64,000 bases of DNA from JALEFZ01 sp038527485. GTDB taxonomy: Bacteria; Bacteroidota; Bacteroidia; J057. The notes below the pieces were generated by a model. That model saw nothing but the letters and a program-made list of their open reading frames with translations, had not been told where the DNA came from and searched no databases. The stretch spans positions 21,329-85,328 of the forward strand of contig JBCBFT010000018.1 in NCBI GenBank assembly GCA_038527485.1, written 5' to 3'. Positions 36,518 to 45,670 of this stretch are shown here, one piece after another (position 1 is the first letter of the stretch; each line of letters starts with the position of its first letter). A program made the translations under genes and the position numbers.

Positions 36518-36986
36518 AGTATTGATTGTTTCTTTTTGCTTTCAAATAAATTACAGAAAACCTATTCATTTACAAACCTCCCCCAAAAAAATTCTCTTGG
36601 ATGTGACCTTATACCTCATCTGAACATCTAAAAGATGAATTAAACAAAAATAAGATCATACAGAGAAAGGATGAAAATCCTCAAAAATTGAGAGTGAAGT
36701 TCGTGGCCACAGGGACACATCGGGAAAAGTGTCCCTGTATTTTTCCGCTTATATTTTCAGATCGCGCATGGAGGGAAATGGAAAGCAGAAAATTTCAAAC
36801 CAGGACATTCGCTCCATAGATAAAAGAACTATAGGTTGTGTGTGCATTTTTCATTGTGTAGGGAAAGGGTGGCTGCGGCTGCCCTTTATTTTTGTCTGGC
36901 GTTTCTTCATCTGTTTAATTTGCAGCCGTAAAGAACCAAAGACAGGGCCATGAGTTACTTTCTCATGTCCTATTAATGATGAAAAG
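36518..36986. other. Divergent intergenic region with an orphan plus-strand terminator
   Basis: 469 bp between the HMG-CoA reductase and dapD start codons. It holds a strong hairpin with T tail on the plus strand at 36710-36742 and a second stem, CATGAG/CTCATG (36949-36967), 20 bp before dapD. No ORF is convincing. It may contain a small RNA or a leader. Confidence 0.5.
36710..36742 (+). terminator. Terminator-like hairpin without an upstream plus-strand gene
   Basis: CAGGGACAC (36710-36718) and GTGTCCCTG (36729-36737), perfect 9-bp arms, followed by TATTTTT. No plus-strand gene precedes it since 34761, so it may end a small RNA or attenuate dapD. Confidence 0.65.
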
Positions 36987-37802
36987 ATGGAACAATTACA
37001 ACAACAGATAGAGGCTGCCTGGGAGAATCGTGACCTCCTCAAAGAAGGCGCTACCCAAAACGCCATTCGCGAAGTCCTCGAAATGCTAGATAAGGGTCGG
37101 TTACGCTGTGCCCACCCCACAGAAGAGGGCTGGCAGGTAAATGACTGGGTGAAAAAGGCCGTGATTTTATACTTCCCTATCCAGCAAATGGAAGTCATTG
37201 AAGTCCCTCCCTTTGAGTACCATGACAAGATGAAACTCAAAACCGATTATAAAGGACAGGGTGTGCGCGTCGTCCCTCCTGCGACTTCACGATACGGAGC
37301 GTTTTTGGCCGCAGGTGTGATCATGATGCCCAGCTATGTCAACATCGGTGCATACGTAGACAGTGGGACGATGGTAGATACCTGGGCTACTGTAGGGTCT
37401 TGTGCCCAGATTGGAAAAAACGTGCATTTGAGTGGAGGCGTGGGAATCGGTGGCGTGCTCGAACCTGTCCAAGCAGCTCCTGTCATCATCGAAGACGATG
37501 CATTCATCGGAAGCCGTAGCATCGTCGTGGAAGGTGTACGCATCGGGAAAGAAGCTGTACTAGGTGCCAACGTCACCCTCACAGCCTCTACCAAAATCGT
37601 CGATGTCTCGGGCCCAGAACCGATCGAATATCGTGGCTATGTGCCCCCTCGTTCGGTCGTTATCCCTGGTAGCATCCCCAAAAACTTTCCCGCAGGAACC
37701 TACCATGTCAGCGCAGCGCTGATCATCGGCCGCAGGAAGGAGTCCACCAATAAGAAGACATCTTTGAATGATGCCTTGCGTGAGTTCAATGTAAGCGTGT
37801 AG
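36987..37802 (+). CDS. dapD: 2,3,4,5-tetrahydropyridine-2,6-dicarboxylate N-succinyltransferase
   Basis: 271 aa, normal length. The enzyme transfers succinyl from succinyl-CoA to tetrahydrodipicolinate in lysine and meso-diaminopimelate synthesis. The short helical N-domain includes DKGRLRCAHP; the left-handed beta-helix core has hexapeptide repeats (MVDTWATVGSCAQIGKNVHL, then FIGSRSIVVEGVRIG). The signature YVNIGAYVDSGTMVDTWATV is typical. A strong terminator follows, so it appears monocistronic. Confidence 0.95.
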   Translation: MEQLQQQIEAAWENRDLLKEGATQNAIREVLEMLDKGRLRCAHPTEEGWQVNDWVKKAVILYFPIQQMEVIEVPPFEYHDKMKLKTDYKGQGVRVVPPATSRYGAFLAAGVIMMPSYVNIGAYVDSGTMVDTWATVGSCAQIGKNVHLSGGVGIGGVLEPVQAAPVIIEDDAFIGSRSIVVEGVRIGKEAVLGANVTLTASTKIVDVSGPEPIEYRGYVPPRSVVIPGSIPKNFPAGTYHVSAALIIGRRKESTNKKTSLNDALREFNVSV

Positions 37803-37823
37803 TCAATAGCTTTTAACCCATAT

Positions 37824-37870
37824 CATGCACCAAGGGATGATTGCTTTCCTTTGGTGCATGTTTATTTTTC
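37824..37870 (+). terminator. Rho-independent terminator after dapD
   Basis: CATGCACCAA (37824-37833) and TTGGTGCATG (37851-37860), perfect 10-bp arms extended by GG/CC inside, followed by TTTATTTTTC. Confidence 0.9.
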
Positions 37871-37903
37871 AAACACTGCATCGTATTCAGCGTATCCTTG
37901 AGT

Positions 37904-38497
37904 ATGTTCGAATTTCAACTAGTCATAGAACTGTCTCCTTTTACCTTTGATGATGATGCTGGCCCTATCCCAAGTGATAAGCAAGCAAGTTATGCTTATT
38001 GGAAGCGTTCCCTGGCAACATATGGTATGGATACGATTGAACCGATCTCCCCAGGAAGTTGGTGGGTTCCTGCAGATAGCCTAACACACGAATACTGGCG
38101 TACCATTATACATCATACACATGAAGAGGGAGAATATGAGGATGCACGAGATTTGATCTTTCCTTTATTGGGAGGAGTCGTGATCAAGCATGAGGGCGAT
38201 GTCCTGATAGAGCCCCAGTGTTGCAGTGACTGGTCTGATCTGGATGACTGGGAAGCTGTCCTTACGCATCCCCAAAATCAATGGAAGAAATTGTGGATTG
38301 GACATCCTTGGGTCTACTATAAAAGAGCAGAAGGCCAAGTTTATTTTTCAGACTATATCGAAAGTGTGGAGGAATCTGAAAGTTATATACCTCAGTTTGG
38401 CTTACCTGAAAACGTATTAAGAGAAGGATTGAAAGAGATTAGGCAGAAGGAGACACTGATCATGCATGCGCTCTCCAAAGAATTCCTGGGCAAATAG
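37904..38497 (+). CDS. Hypothetical protein
   Basis: 197 aa from the ATG at 37904, which places the start after the dapD terminator; upstream in-frame codons run through that hairpin. Acidic soluble protein with many aromatic residues (SYAYWKRSLATYG, PGSWWVPADSL, WIGHPWVYYKRAEG). It has no signal or membrane helix and no family I recognise. It is followed after 60 bp by a methyltransferase gene on the same strand. Not assigned. Confidence 0.72.
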   Translation: MFEFQLVIELSPFTFDDDAGPIPSDKQASYAYWKRSLATYGMDTIEPISPGSWWVPADSLTHEYWRTIIHHTHEEGEYEDARDLIFPLLGGVVIKHEGDVLIEPQCCSDWSDLDDWEAVLTHPQNQWKKLWIGHPWVYYKRAEGQVYFSDYIESVEESESYIPQFGLPENVLREGLKEIRQKETLIMHALSKEFLGK

Positions 38498-38557
38498 ATC
38501 ATGCAAATCTCTCAAAAAATGTATCTTGCGCGGATGTTGAAATGACCGTTGGCTCTT

Positions 38558-39358
38558 ATGAACTATAAGCTCCTTTTCCCGACTTACCGCACCCGATTCA
38601 ATCATGTTCGTCAATTTCTCCAACAACATGTAGCTCCCATGGATCAGCCTCGTGTCCTCAATTTGGGAACGGGGGAAGGAGACTATGATCCGATGATTGC
38701 AGGATTTGCGGAGGAAATGATTGCCTGCGACATTCACGAGCCTGATGTCCGTTTTGCCGCACAACTCAATGCCCATATCTCCAACCTTTCTTATCAAGTA
38801 GAAAACGCATTGGATCTCTCTTTTCCTGACAATCATTTTGACACGATCGTCACAATAGATGTGATCGAGCATACGGGCGATCCTGACAAGATGATAGAAG
38901 AAATCCATCGTGTTCTCAAACCAGGAGGCAAAGCCTTAGTGACCTTTCCGCAGGTGCACTTCCCTGTCACCTACGACCCCGTCAATTTCTTTCGCCAAAG
39001 ACAAGGTAAAAAGCCACGCTCTTTTGGCGCCTATGGTTTTGGACACTGGTATCTAGTAGATGCAGAAAAAGTACGCGCCAAGGGAGAATCCCTAGGAATG
39101 ACGTGCTTGGATGAAACCAATCTGACAGGTGCGCTAGCAGGTGTGTTCGAAATGTACTGGATCGGTGCTGCCCAGAGCCTGTTCAAAGAAAATGCCGCCA
39201 ATGCCTCTACGGATGAAGAGAAAAAAGTGGTCATGCGTCCTAGTACCAAGGAGCCTTTCCTAGCCAAGATCACCGATGGCCTCATCGGACTCGACCGCGT
39301 CCTACTCGGCAGATCCAAATACTCGGTGGGTAAGGGATTGGTTTTTCAGAAGAATTAA
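38558..39358 (+). CDS. Class I SAM-dependent methyltransferase
   Basis: 266 aa from the ATG at 38558 (a TTG three codons upstream is less likely). Motif I VLNLGTGEGDYDP (about residues 30-42) and acidic motif II IACDIHEPD bind S-adenosylmethionine. The post-I part FDTIVTIDVIEHTGDPDKMIEEIHRVLKPGGKALVTFP is typical of UbiE/methyltransferase type 11. The substrate is unknown. A C-terminal extension of about 90 residues lies after the core domain. It follows a hypothetical gene on the same strand by 60 bp. Confidence 0.85.
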   Translation: MNYKLLFPTYRTRFNHVRQFLQQHVAPMDQPRVLNLGTGEGDYDPMIAGFAEEMIACDIHEPDVRFAAQLNAHISNLSYQVENALDLSFPDNHFDTIVTIDVIEHTGDPDKMIEEIHRVLKPGGKALVTFPQVHFPVTYDPVNFFRQRQGKKPRSFGAYGFGHWYLVDAEKVRAKGESLGMTCLDETNLTGALAGVFEMYWIGAAQSLFKENAANASTDEEKKVVMRPSTKEPFLAKITDGLIGLDRVLLGRSKYSVGKGLVFQKN

Positions 39359-39456
39359 GGAGACGGATAGATAAAAGCGAGTAATTTAAATTATGGCTCG
39401 TCCGATCCCTAAATAGCGTCAACGTCTCGTTGGTGCGCCTGTCACCTCAAAATAAA

Positions 39457-39480
39457 AGAGGGAGCCTAAGCCCCCTTATC
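39457..39480 (-). terminator. Terminator downstream of the DUF937 gene
   Basis: On the minus strand AGGGGGC and GCTCCCT form a stem with a short loop and one mismatch, followed by CTTTTATTTTG. The following 15 bases TCACCTCAAAATAAA (39442-39456) also occur next to the terminator at 10551-10580 (copy at 10533-10547). Confidence 0.6.
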
Positions 39481-39541
39481 AGTTATGAATTTCATTATAC
39501 CTTGTAAAGATCAGAAGGATGCTTCCAATCTCTTCGCCTTC

Positions 39542-40117
39542 TTAGAATAACTTCCCAAGGATATCATCAATGGCGCTACCATCACCATCTGCATCGAGGA
39601 AGCGGTTGGCCATATCCATGATGGAGTTTCCTTCTTGCGCTTGCTGCTGCATCATACCGCGCTCTTGCTGAAGCATATTTTGGAGCCCGCCTGCATCAAA
39701 TCCTTGCTCCTGCTTCTGCTTATTCAAAAAGCTCATCACGACAGGGGCTAGATTGGAAATCAACTGGCTGGTTTGTCCCATATCAAGTCCTGCTGCCTGG
39801 CTCACACCACGCTCTACATTGGATTGCTGACCTCCAAAAAGGTTGCTCAAAATGGAGGCTGCAGGGCCATTCTCAGTAGATCCTAGAAATCCTGACAAGT
39901 CGTCCATAATAGAACCGTCTCCATCCATGTCCAGCATAGACATCAGGCCGCTGGCACCTTCAGATGAATTGGCGTTCTTCGCCATGGCACCCATCATCAT
40001 AGGTAGGGCAGCCGAGATGGCACTTTGAGTCGAGTTCTCATCAGCTCCAATCTGCTGGCTGAGGGCTTGGAGCGCAGGACCGCTCAGTTGTTCACTTAGT
40101 TGGTTGATCAATGACAT
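39542..40117 (-). CDS. DUF937 domain protein
   Basis: 191 aa, rich in Met, Gln, Gly, Ser and Asp. The pattern QLSGPALQALSQQIGADENSTQSAISAALPMMMGAMAKNA (residues 8-47) is characteristic of DUF937 (YidB-like). Two segments DMDGDGSIMDDLSGFLG (about 68-84) and DADGDGSAIDDILGKLF at the C-terminus look like EF-hand-type Asp-rich loops and hint at metal binding (inference). No function is known. Confidence 0.82.
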   Translation of the reverse strand: MSLINQLSEQLSGPALQALSQQIGADENSTQSAISAALPMMMGAMAKNANSSEGASGLMSMLDMDGDGSIMDDLSGFLGSTENGPAASILSNLFGGQQSNVERGVSQAAGLDMGQTSQLISNLAPVVMSFLNKQKQEQGFDAGGLQNMLQQERGMMQQQAQEGNSIMDMANRFLDADGDGSAIDDILGKLF

Positions 40118-40365
40118 AATCGAAGGGTAATAGCGTAATCAAAAACCAGTACATCCCACATAGACGTGTGTGTTCAATTTGTAAATGGCATACTGGCTAA
40201 ATGTTGATATTAAATTAGTTTAATTCTTTTGTAGTCGAAGAAAAAAATGAAATTTCTTGAAAGGGATTTCCTTATTCTTCATCTTTTAGATCTTCTCCCC
40301 CGAAAAGGTCACAGATTTTTTATCCTTTCTTCCAATTCTCTTCTCCTCAGCTTTAATTTGTACCT

Positions 40366-41415
40366 ATGAGAAATTATCCCATTCACATCGGGTCATCTGC
40401 CTTGGAGTCATTGAGCGTCTTTCTGGAAGAATCGGCTTATACACAGATTCTGGTCCTTGCTGACACTTTGACGCACAAGCACTGTTATCCACACTTGCAG
40501 GCTCATATACCTCCCCATCAGGTTCAGCTTATTGAGCCAGGAGAGATCCATAAGAACCTGGCCACTTGTACGCTGCTGTGGCAGGCGATGACAGATCTAC
40601 GTCTAGATCGCCGATCGCTTGTGATCAACCTGGGGGGTGGAGTCATTGGAGATATGGGAGGTTTCGTGGCCAGCACCTACAAGCGAGGAATTGATTTTGT
40701 GCAAGTTCCTACCACCTTACTGGCCCAGGTAGATGCGAGCGTAGGGGGAAAATTGGGCATCGACTTTGAAGGATACAAAAACCATATCGGCCTCTTTTGC
40801 GAACCTCAAGGGGTATTTATCTATCCAGCATTTTTACAGACCCTTCCAGAGGCTGAACTGCACTCAGGCTTTGCCGAGGTGATCAAGCATCATCTGATTG
40901 CAGATGCGGCAGGCTGGGAGCAATTGCAACATCTTACACAGCTCGAAGCGGGAAACATGGAAGGATTGATCAGACATTCTATACAGGTCAAAGAAGACAT
41001 TGTCGCCCAGGACCCTCAGGAAAAGGGATTGCGCAAAGCCTTGAACTTCGGTCATACCATCGGACATGCCATCGAAGGAGATCTCTTGCAACAAGGCACA
41101 CCCATCCTACACGGTGAAGCCATCGCTATAGGAATGGTCGCAGAGTCTTGGATTTCATCTACACGTGGGCTTTTATCCCCCAATAGGCTCCAAACGATTA
41201 CACAATATTTGCACAGCTTATACCCCCCTCTAACAATCGATCTCTCACGCGAGGAGATCTTGTTTGATCGCGCGCGCAATGACAAAAAGAATATTGGAGC
41301 AGAAGTCAATTGTACCTTACTCGATGGAGTAGGTAAAGTAAAGGTCAACCAGGCGATCACCCAAGAGGAAATGACCGCTTCCCTTCAATTCTGGAATGCT
41401 TCAATTGCACCCTAA
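40366..41415 (+). CDS. aroB: 3-dehydroquinate synthase
   Basis: 349 aa, normal length. It forms 3-dehydroquinate from DAHP, using NAD+ and Zn2+ or Co2+ in the shikimate pathway. NAD-binding GGGVIGDMGGFVAST, FVQVPTTLLAQVDASVGGKLGID, the metal ligand Glu in SGFAEVIKH, and His in NFGHTIGHAIE and LHGEAIAIGM are all present. A single gene with no other aro gene nearby. Cytoplasmic. Confidence 0.95.
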   Translation: MRNYPIHIGSSALESLSVFLEESAYTQILVLADTLTHKHCYPHLQAHIPPHQVQLIEPGEIHKNLATCTLLWQAMTDLRLDRRSLVINLGGGVIGDMGGFVASTYKRGIDFVQVPTTLLAQVDASVGGKLGIDFEGYKNHIGLFCEPQGVFIYPAFLQTLPEAELHSGFAEVIKHHLIADAAGWEQLQHLTQLEAGNMEGLIRHSIQVKEDIVAQDPQEKGLRKALNFGHTIGHAIEGDLLQQGTPILHGEAIAIGMVAESWISSTRGLLSPNRLQTITQYLHSLYPPLTIDLSREEILFDRARNDKKNIGAEVNCTLLDGVGKVKVNQAITQEEMTASLQFWNASIAP

Positions 41416-41454
41416 AGCGTCAGTTTTACCTTATTTACTTTATCCATTTCTTCT

Positions 41455-41472
41455 CCCTTACATATGTAAGGG
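41455..41472. promoter_or_regulatory. 18-bp perfect palindrome upstream of the SprB-repeat gene
   Basis: CCCTTACATATGTAAGGG is a perfect palindrome with CT and GAG on its outer edges. It lies 40 bp after the aroB stop and 132 bp before the SprB-repeat gene's ATG. The core TTACATATGT occurs again in a similar palindrome at 58385-58400, upstream of the rhodopsin. Confidence 0.5.
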
Positions 41473-41603
41473 GAGGATAAAAACCCTTTATTCATTCGAT
41501 TCAATAGAAATTAAGTTTGAAGTATTAAATGGGAGGAAAACTATTCATTTATCTAAAATATAGTAACCTTCCTTATGATTCATCCTAACACATAATTCTT
41601 TTG

Positions 41604-44600
41604 ATGATTCACTACATGCTTCAAACAAAAGTACGGCCCAAAGGCGCCTACACTCCCCTACTTTTTGTGTTGCTTGTCTTTTGTTTCCCATTCTTATCCC
41701 AAGCCCAACTTGTCACACTAGATTTTGACGACTTAGGGACAGGAGCTTTTGAGGATGTGACCAAAGATCTTTATCCCTACAATGGTTTTGTATTTGTTTC
41801 GGACTCTGCGGGTACAATTGCCCAAAGTGGCATGTTTTCCGTCACAGGTCCTACAGGAGCAGGTTCAGTAGATAGCATTGGTGTTTACTTTGCCCCCTCC
41901 TTGACTCAAACAGGCACAAGCATCAAGATGCGAAGGGCTTGTGGAGGCAACTTTGACTTCAATGCTTTCGGGATTATCCCCAATACAGGAGCCGTATTAG
42001 AAATCGAAGGGTATCTCGGAGGAATGAAAGTAGCTACAGATACATTCACTTCCGCTTTTACCAAAACTACGGTCACTTTAGACAGCACATTCCATGCAAT
42101 AGATGAAATCCGATTCACACAGCTAGGGGTGAGTGCCAATGAGTATGTACTGGATAATATAGAAATGGAGTTGGCACCCTTCGCTGTTACGCCAGTAGCT
42201 CTGTCCTTGAGTGGGGGGACCCTCCTTTGCGCAGAAGACTCTACCTTCCTTGTAGCCTCCGTGACAGGGGGATGTTTGAATTACACCTACACATGGTCTA
42301 CAGGGGATACAACTTTTGAAACCACCTCAGTAAAAGACACCTTAAAAGGCTTGCCAGCAGGAACCTATACATTGACCATCACCGACTACAGTGGCTCAGT
42401 CGATTCAGGATCTTTCACGCTTTCAGCACCTGCTACGCTCAATGCGATAGCTACAGTGGATGCCAATGTTTCATGTAATGGCCAAGGAAACGGTCAATTG
42501 ACTGCTTCTGCAACAGGAGGAACAGCCCCTTATAACTACTTGTGGAGTACAAGCTCGACGAATGCTACGCTTGGTTCGCTATCTCCTGCGACTTACACCT
42601 TATATGTAACGGATAATAATGGATGTGCTTCGACTGCCCAAGCAACGATTACAGAGCCTACTGCACTGATCAGCACGGCATTGGTTGACTCTAATGTCAC
42701 CTGTAATGGCTTCCTGAACGGAGGCGTTAAAGCCTCTGTGACAGGAGGGACAACTCCCTACAATTATGCCTGGACCAACTCAGCGACCACAGCCGCCCTC
42801 ACAGGTATCTCTGCTGGAGTTTATACAGTGGTCGTGACAGATGCCAATGGGTGTACGAGCACAGATAGTGCGAGTGTGACAGAACCTGCTCCCATTGTAG
42901 CGACTACTGTGATAGATTCTAATGTCACCTGCTCAGGCTTCTTTGATGGCGGGGCTACCGCTTCCGCAACAGGGGGAACAAGCCCCTACGACTATTTGTG
43001 GTCCAACACGGCAACGACTGCCTCTATTACAGGTATCGCGGCAGGCACCTACTCCGTGACAGTGACAGATAACAACGGGTGTACTGCGAGTGATTCAGAG
43101 ACGATCATTGAGTCCTCCAATATCTCTGTTTCCATCGTAGTAGATTCCAATGCGACTTGTCAGGGATTTTTGGATGGAGGTCTGACCGCTTCCGCTTCTG
43201 ATGGAGTAGCTCCCTATACCTATTCATGGTCCAATACAGCAACAACTGCCTCAATCACAGGTGTTGCAGCGGGCTCATATACTGTGACTGCAACAGATGC
43301 CAATGGATGTACAGCCAACACATCCGAAATGATCTCAGAACCTACAGCCGTCAGCGCCCAGATCACCCTTGATGCAAATGTCTCTTGCAACGGTCAAGCA
43401 GATGGAAGCCTTTCCGTGACGGGTCAGGGAGGGATCGCGCCTTACACATTCGTGTGGTCCAATACTTCCACCGCTACAACCATCGACAACTTGAGTGCTG
43501 CCAACTATACAGTGACGGTCACAGATGACAATGGGTGCACGGGCGTAGACACAGAGACGATTACTGAACCTGCCGAACTTACAGCGACAGTCACGCTAGA
43601 CTCAGATGTGCAGTGCAATGGTGATGAGAATGGAGCGTTGAGTGTCCTAGCTGCTGGGGGGACCGCTCCTTATGCTTACAGCTGGACAAGTGGAGATTCT
43701 ACCGCTTCTGTAAGCGGGTTGGCTGCAGGGCCCTACACAGCCAATATCACAGATGCCAATGGTTGTATCGTCAGTGATGACGAGACAGTGAGCGAGCCCA
43801 ATGTACTGGCAGCAAATATTGTGATAGATGCGACTGTATCTTGTTTTGGGCTGGATAATGGGGCATTAAATGCCGTAGTGACAGGAGGTACAGCACCTTA
43901 TGAGTATACGTGGTCTACAGGGAGCAATACGCAAGCTGTGACGGATATCATGGCAGGTTTCTATGAAGTCAATATCTCAGATGACAATGGATGCCAAATC
44001 GTAGCTGACGCAGAAATGACGCAGCCCACTGAGCTCGTAGCAAAAATTAAGGTAGATGACAATGTCTCTTGCTTTGGTTTATCCGACGGTCAGCTGAGTG
44101 CTGACGCCCTCGGAGGTACGCCTCCCTACAGCTTTGAGTGGGACGATGAGTTCCAGACAGAGACGTATACAGATTTGAATGTGGGGATCTACGAACTCAA
44201 GGTCATAGACGCCAACAACTGCGAGGATACAGAAGAACAGGCAGTAACCCAACCAGACCTACTCGTCGTATCTGCCAATGTAATAGCCAATGCCACTTGC
44301 TTGGAAAACAATGATGGACAAGCCATGGCCATGGTCACTGGGGGGACAGCTCCTTACACATACGAGTGGACAGGAGGAGACGGCAACGCCATGCTGACCG
44401 GTGTCTTGATCGGGGACTACACGGTATCTGTGACAGATGGCAATGGTTGTACGGAACAAGCATCGGTAGAAATCATCGTAGAGGATACTGTACCACCTAC
44501 TGTGATCACCAAGGATATCACCCTTGAACTTGCAGGAAGTGGCATCACGGAGTTGACACCTGAGATGATCGACGACGGGAGTTTTGACGCGTGCGGGATC

Positions 44601-45203
44601 GAAGCTGTTTCTGTCGCTCCGAGTGCTTTTACCTGTTTGAATATGGGTGAAACGATTGAAGTAACAGTGGGTATCATCGACGAAAACGGTAATACGGCTT
44701 CAGGAAAAGCCAATGTGACGATTCAGGATATCAACACAGCCATTACAGTCGATACCACGTTGATGACCTTGCGTGCAGATGAGGCAGAGGCTACTTATCA
44801 GTGGATCAATTGTGAAACGAACCGCTCGATACCAGGAGCCAAAGAGCAGACGTTTACACCTACTGTTTCTGGTCAATATGCTGTCAATATCACAAAGTAC
44901 GGGTGCGAGCGCGTGAGCGAATGTGTGGAGGTAACTGCCCTCAGTACTAGGATTTCTTCCTTGAGCCAACCCATCTCACTCTATCCCAATCCCACTTCTG
45001 GTACATATACCATTGCTTTACCAGAGGTATGGACAGAAGTGAAAGTAACACTCACAAGTCCTACGGGACAAATCCTTGAGGAGCAAGTGTATACGCAAGT
45101 CCGCGAGATCACCTCTGACTTGACACTACCTGCTGGAGTTTACTTTGTGAAGGTAGAGGCAAAAGGAGAAACTCCTGTAACATTCAAACTGCGAAAGGAA
45201 TAA
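41604..45203 (+). CDS. SprB-repeat-containing T9SS surface protein
   Basis: 1199 aa from the ATG at 41604; a TTG just before it is less likely. A signal peptide ends near FLSQAQ (residue about 34). An N-terminal domain of about 150 residues is followed by nine clear SprB-type repeats of about 75 residues (about 286-960) and a weaker one before. Each repeat has a conserved Cys pair (VSCNG ... NGC), GGTAPY, YxW and AGxYTVxVTD. An HYR-like beta domain (about 965-1050) and a T9SS sorting domain (YPNPTSGTYTI ... GVYFVKVEAKG) close the protein. SprB proteins are mobile adhesins in gliding motility; this is a shorter relative, so a motility or adhesion role is inference. Confidence 0.88.
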   Translation: MIHYMLQTKVRPKGAYTPLLFVLLVFCFPFLSQAQLVTLDFDDLGTGAFEDVTKDLYPYNGFVFVSDSAGTIAQSGMFSVTGPTGAGSVDSIGVYFAPSLTQTGTSIKMRRACGGNFDFNAFGIIPNTGAVLEIEGYLGGMKVATDTFTSAFTKTTVTLDSTFHAIDEIRFTQLGVSANEYVLDNIEMELAPFAVTPVALSLSGGTLLCAEDSTFLVASVTGGCLNYTYTWSTGDTTFETTSVKDTLKGLPAGTYTLTITDYSGSVDSGSFTLSAPATLNAIATVDANVSCNGQGNGQLTASATGGTAPYNYLWSTSSTNATLGSLSPATYTLYVTDNNGCASTAQATITEPTALISTALVDSNVTCNGFLNGGVKASVTGGTTPYNYAWTNSATTAALTGISAGVYTVVVTDANGCTSTDSASVTEPAPIVATTVIDSNVTCSGFFDGGATASATGGTSPYDYLWSNTATTASITGIAAGTYSVTVTDNNGCTASDSETIIESSNISVSIVVDSNATCQGFLDGGLTASASDGVAPYTYSWSNTATTASITGVAAGSYTVTATDANGCTANTSEMISEPTAVSAQITLDANVSCNGQADGSLSVTGQGGIAPYTFVWSNTSTATTIDNLSAANYTVTVTDDNGCTGVDTETITEPAELTATVTLDSDVQCNGDENGALSVLAAGGTAPYAYSWTSGDSTASVSGLAAGPYTANITDANGCIVSDDETVSEPNVLAANIVIDATVSCFGLDNGALNAVVTGGTAPYEYTWSTGSNTQAVTDIMAGFYEVNISDDNGCQIVADAEMTQPTELVAKIKVDDNVSCFGLSDGQLSADALGGTPPYSFEWDDEFQTETYTDLNVGIYELKVIDANNCEDTEEQAVTQPDLLVVSANVIANATCLENNDGQAMAMVTGGTAPYTYEWTGGDGNAMLTGVLIGDYTVSVTDGNGCTEQASVEIIVEDTVPPTVITKDITLELAGSGITELTPEMIDDGSFDACGIEAVSVAPSAFTCLNMGETIEVTVGIIDENGNTASGKANVTIQDINTAITVDTTLMTLRADEAEATYQWINCETNRSIPGAKEQTFTPTVSGQYAVNITKYGCERVSECVEVTALSTRISSLSQPISLYPNPTSGTYTIALPEVWTEVKVTLTSPTGQILEEQVYTQVREITSDLTLPAGVYFVKVEAKGETPVTFKLRKE
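42459..44490 (+). repeat. Tandem SprB coding repeats, about 225-228 bp each, nine copies
   Basis: Nine imperfect units begin at the DANVSC-like boundaries, the first at 42459. Copies 2-4 are most alike (DSNVTC/DSNATC). They diverge towards the C-terminal end, where copies 7-9 change at the Cys-flanking residues. Period and pattern are visible in the translated protein. Confidence 0.85.
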
Positions 45204-45273
45204 AGATTCATTGCGAGTAATTGGAATGAAATCCAGACTTTCCAGTGAGTGAGTTTAATGGAAGCCATAAATA

Positions 45274-45305
45274 GGGGCTGTCTGATATAGGCAGTCCCTT
45301 TTCTT
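45274..45305 (+). terminator. Terminator after the SprB-repeat gene
   Basis: GGGGCTGTC (45274-45282) and GGCAGTCCC (45290-45298) pair over nine positions with two G-T wobbles, and TTTTCTT follows. Confidence 0.8.
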
Positions 45306-45466
45306 ATGCTCTCTTCCAGACAGATACCCCACTCATAATTCTAGCTTGACTATTTCAACCCTTGAGAGGTTATCTGTCTCTTTAATCGGGAATGCACATG
45401 AAATGAGAGGAAAATACCCTAGAAAATTTGCATATTCCCTCTTGCTTAACCCATATCATCTCTACT

Positions 45467-45670
45467 ATGCGACGAGAATATAAAGTAGAATCATTTATCT
45501 ATTACTCTAAATTGACATTTGATGTGAATCACATTCTCAAAGATTCAACATCTGATATCCAAAAAACGATCGAAGAATACGGCAGGAATGGCTGGAAGCT
45601 TGTATCTACCGATGCAGTAAACTTTGGCACAGCACTGTACTTCTACCTATACTTTGAAAAGGAGCGTTAA
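45467..45670 (+). CDS. Small DUF4177-like protein
   Basis: 67 aa from the ATG at 45467; upstream codons in frame lack family pattern. The start EYKVESFIYYSK, then the middle IQKTIEEYGRNGWKLVSTDAVN and the end LYFYLYFEK follow the DUF4177 pattern (YKV ... LNExGxxGWELV ... yfF). Function unknown. Its last 4 bp overlap the end of the convergent histidine kinase gene. Confidence 0.7.
   Translation: MRREYKVESFIYYSKLTFDVNHILKDSTSDIQKTIEEYGRNGWKLVSTDAVNFGTALYFYLYFEKER

Noticed and set aside
42459..44490. Tandem repeat first considered as a CRISPR or DNA repeat array
   Set aside because: Period of about 225 bp keeps reading frame and encodes SprB domains; no short spacers.
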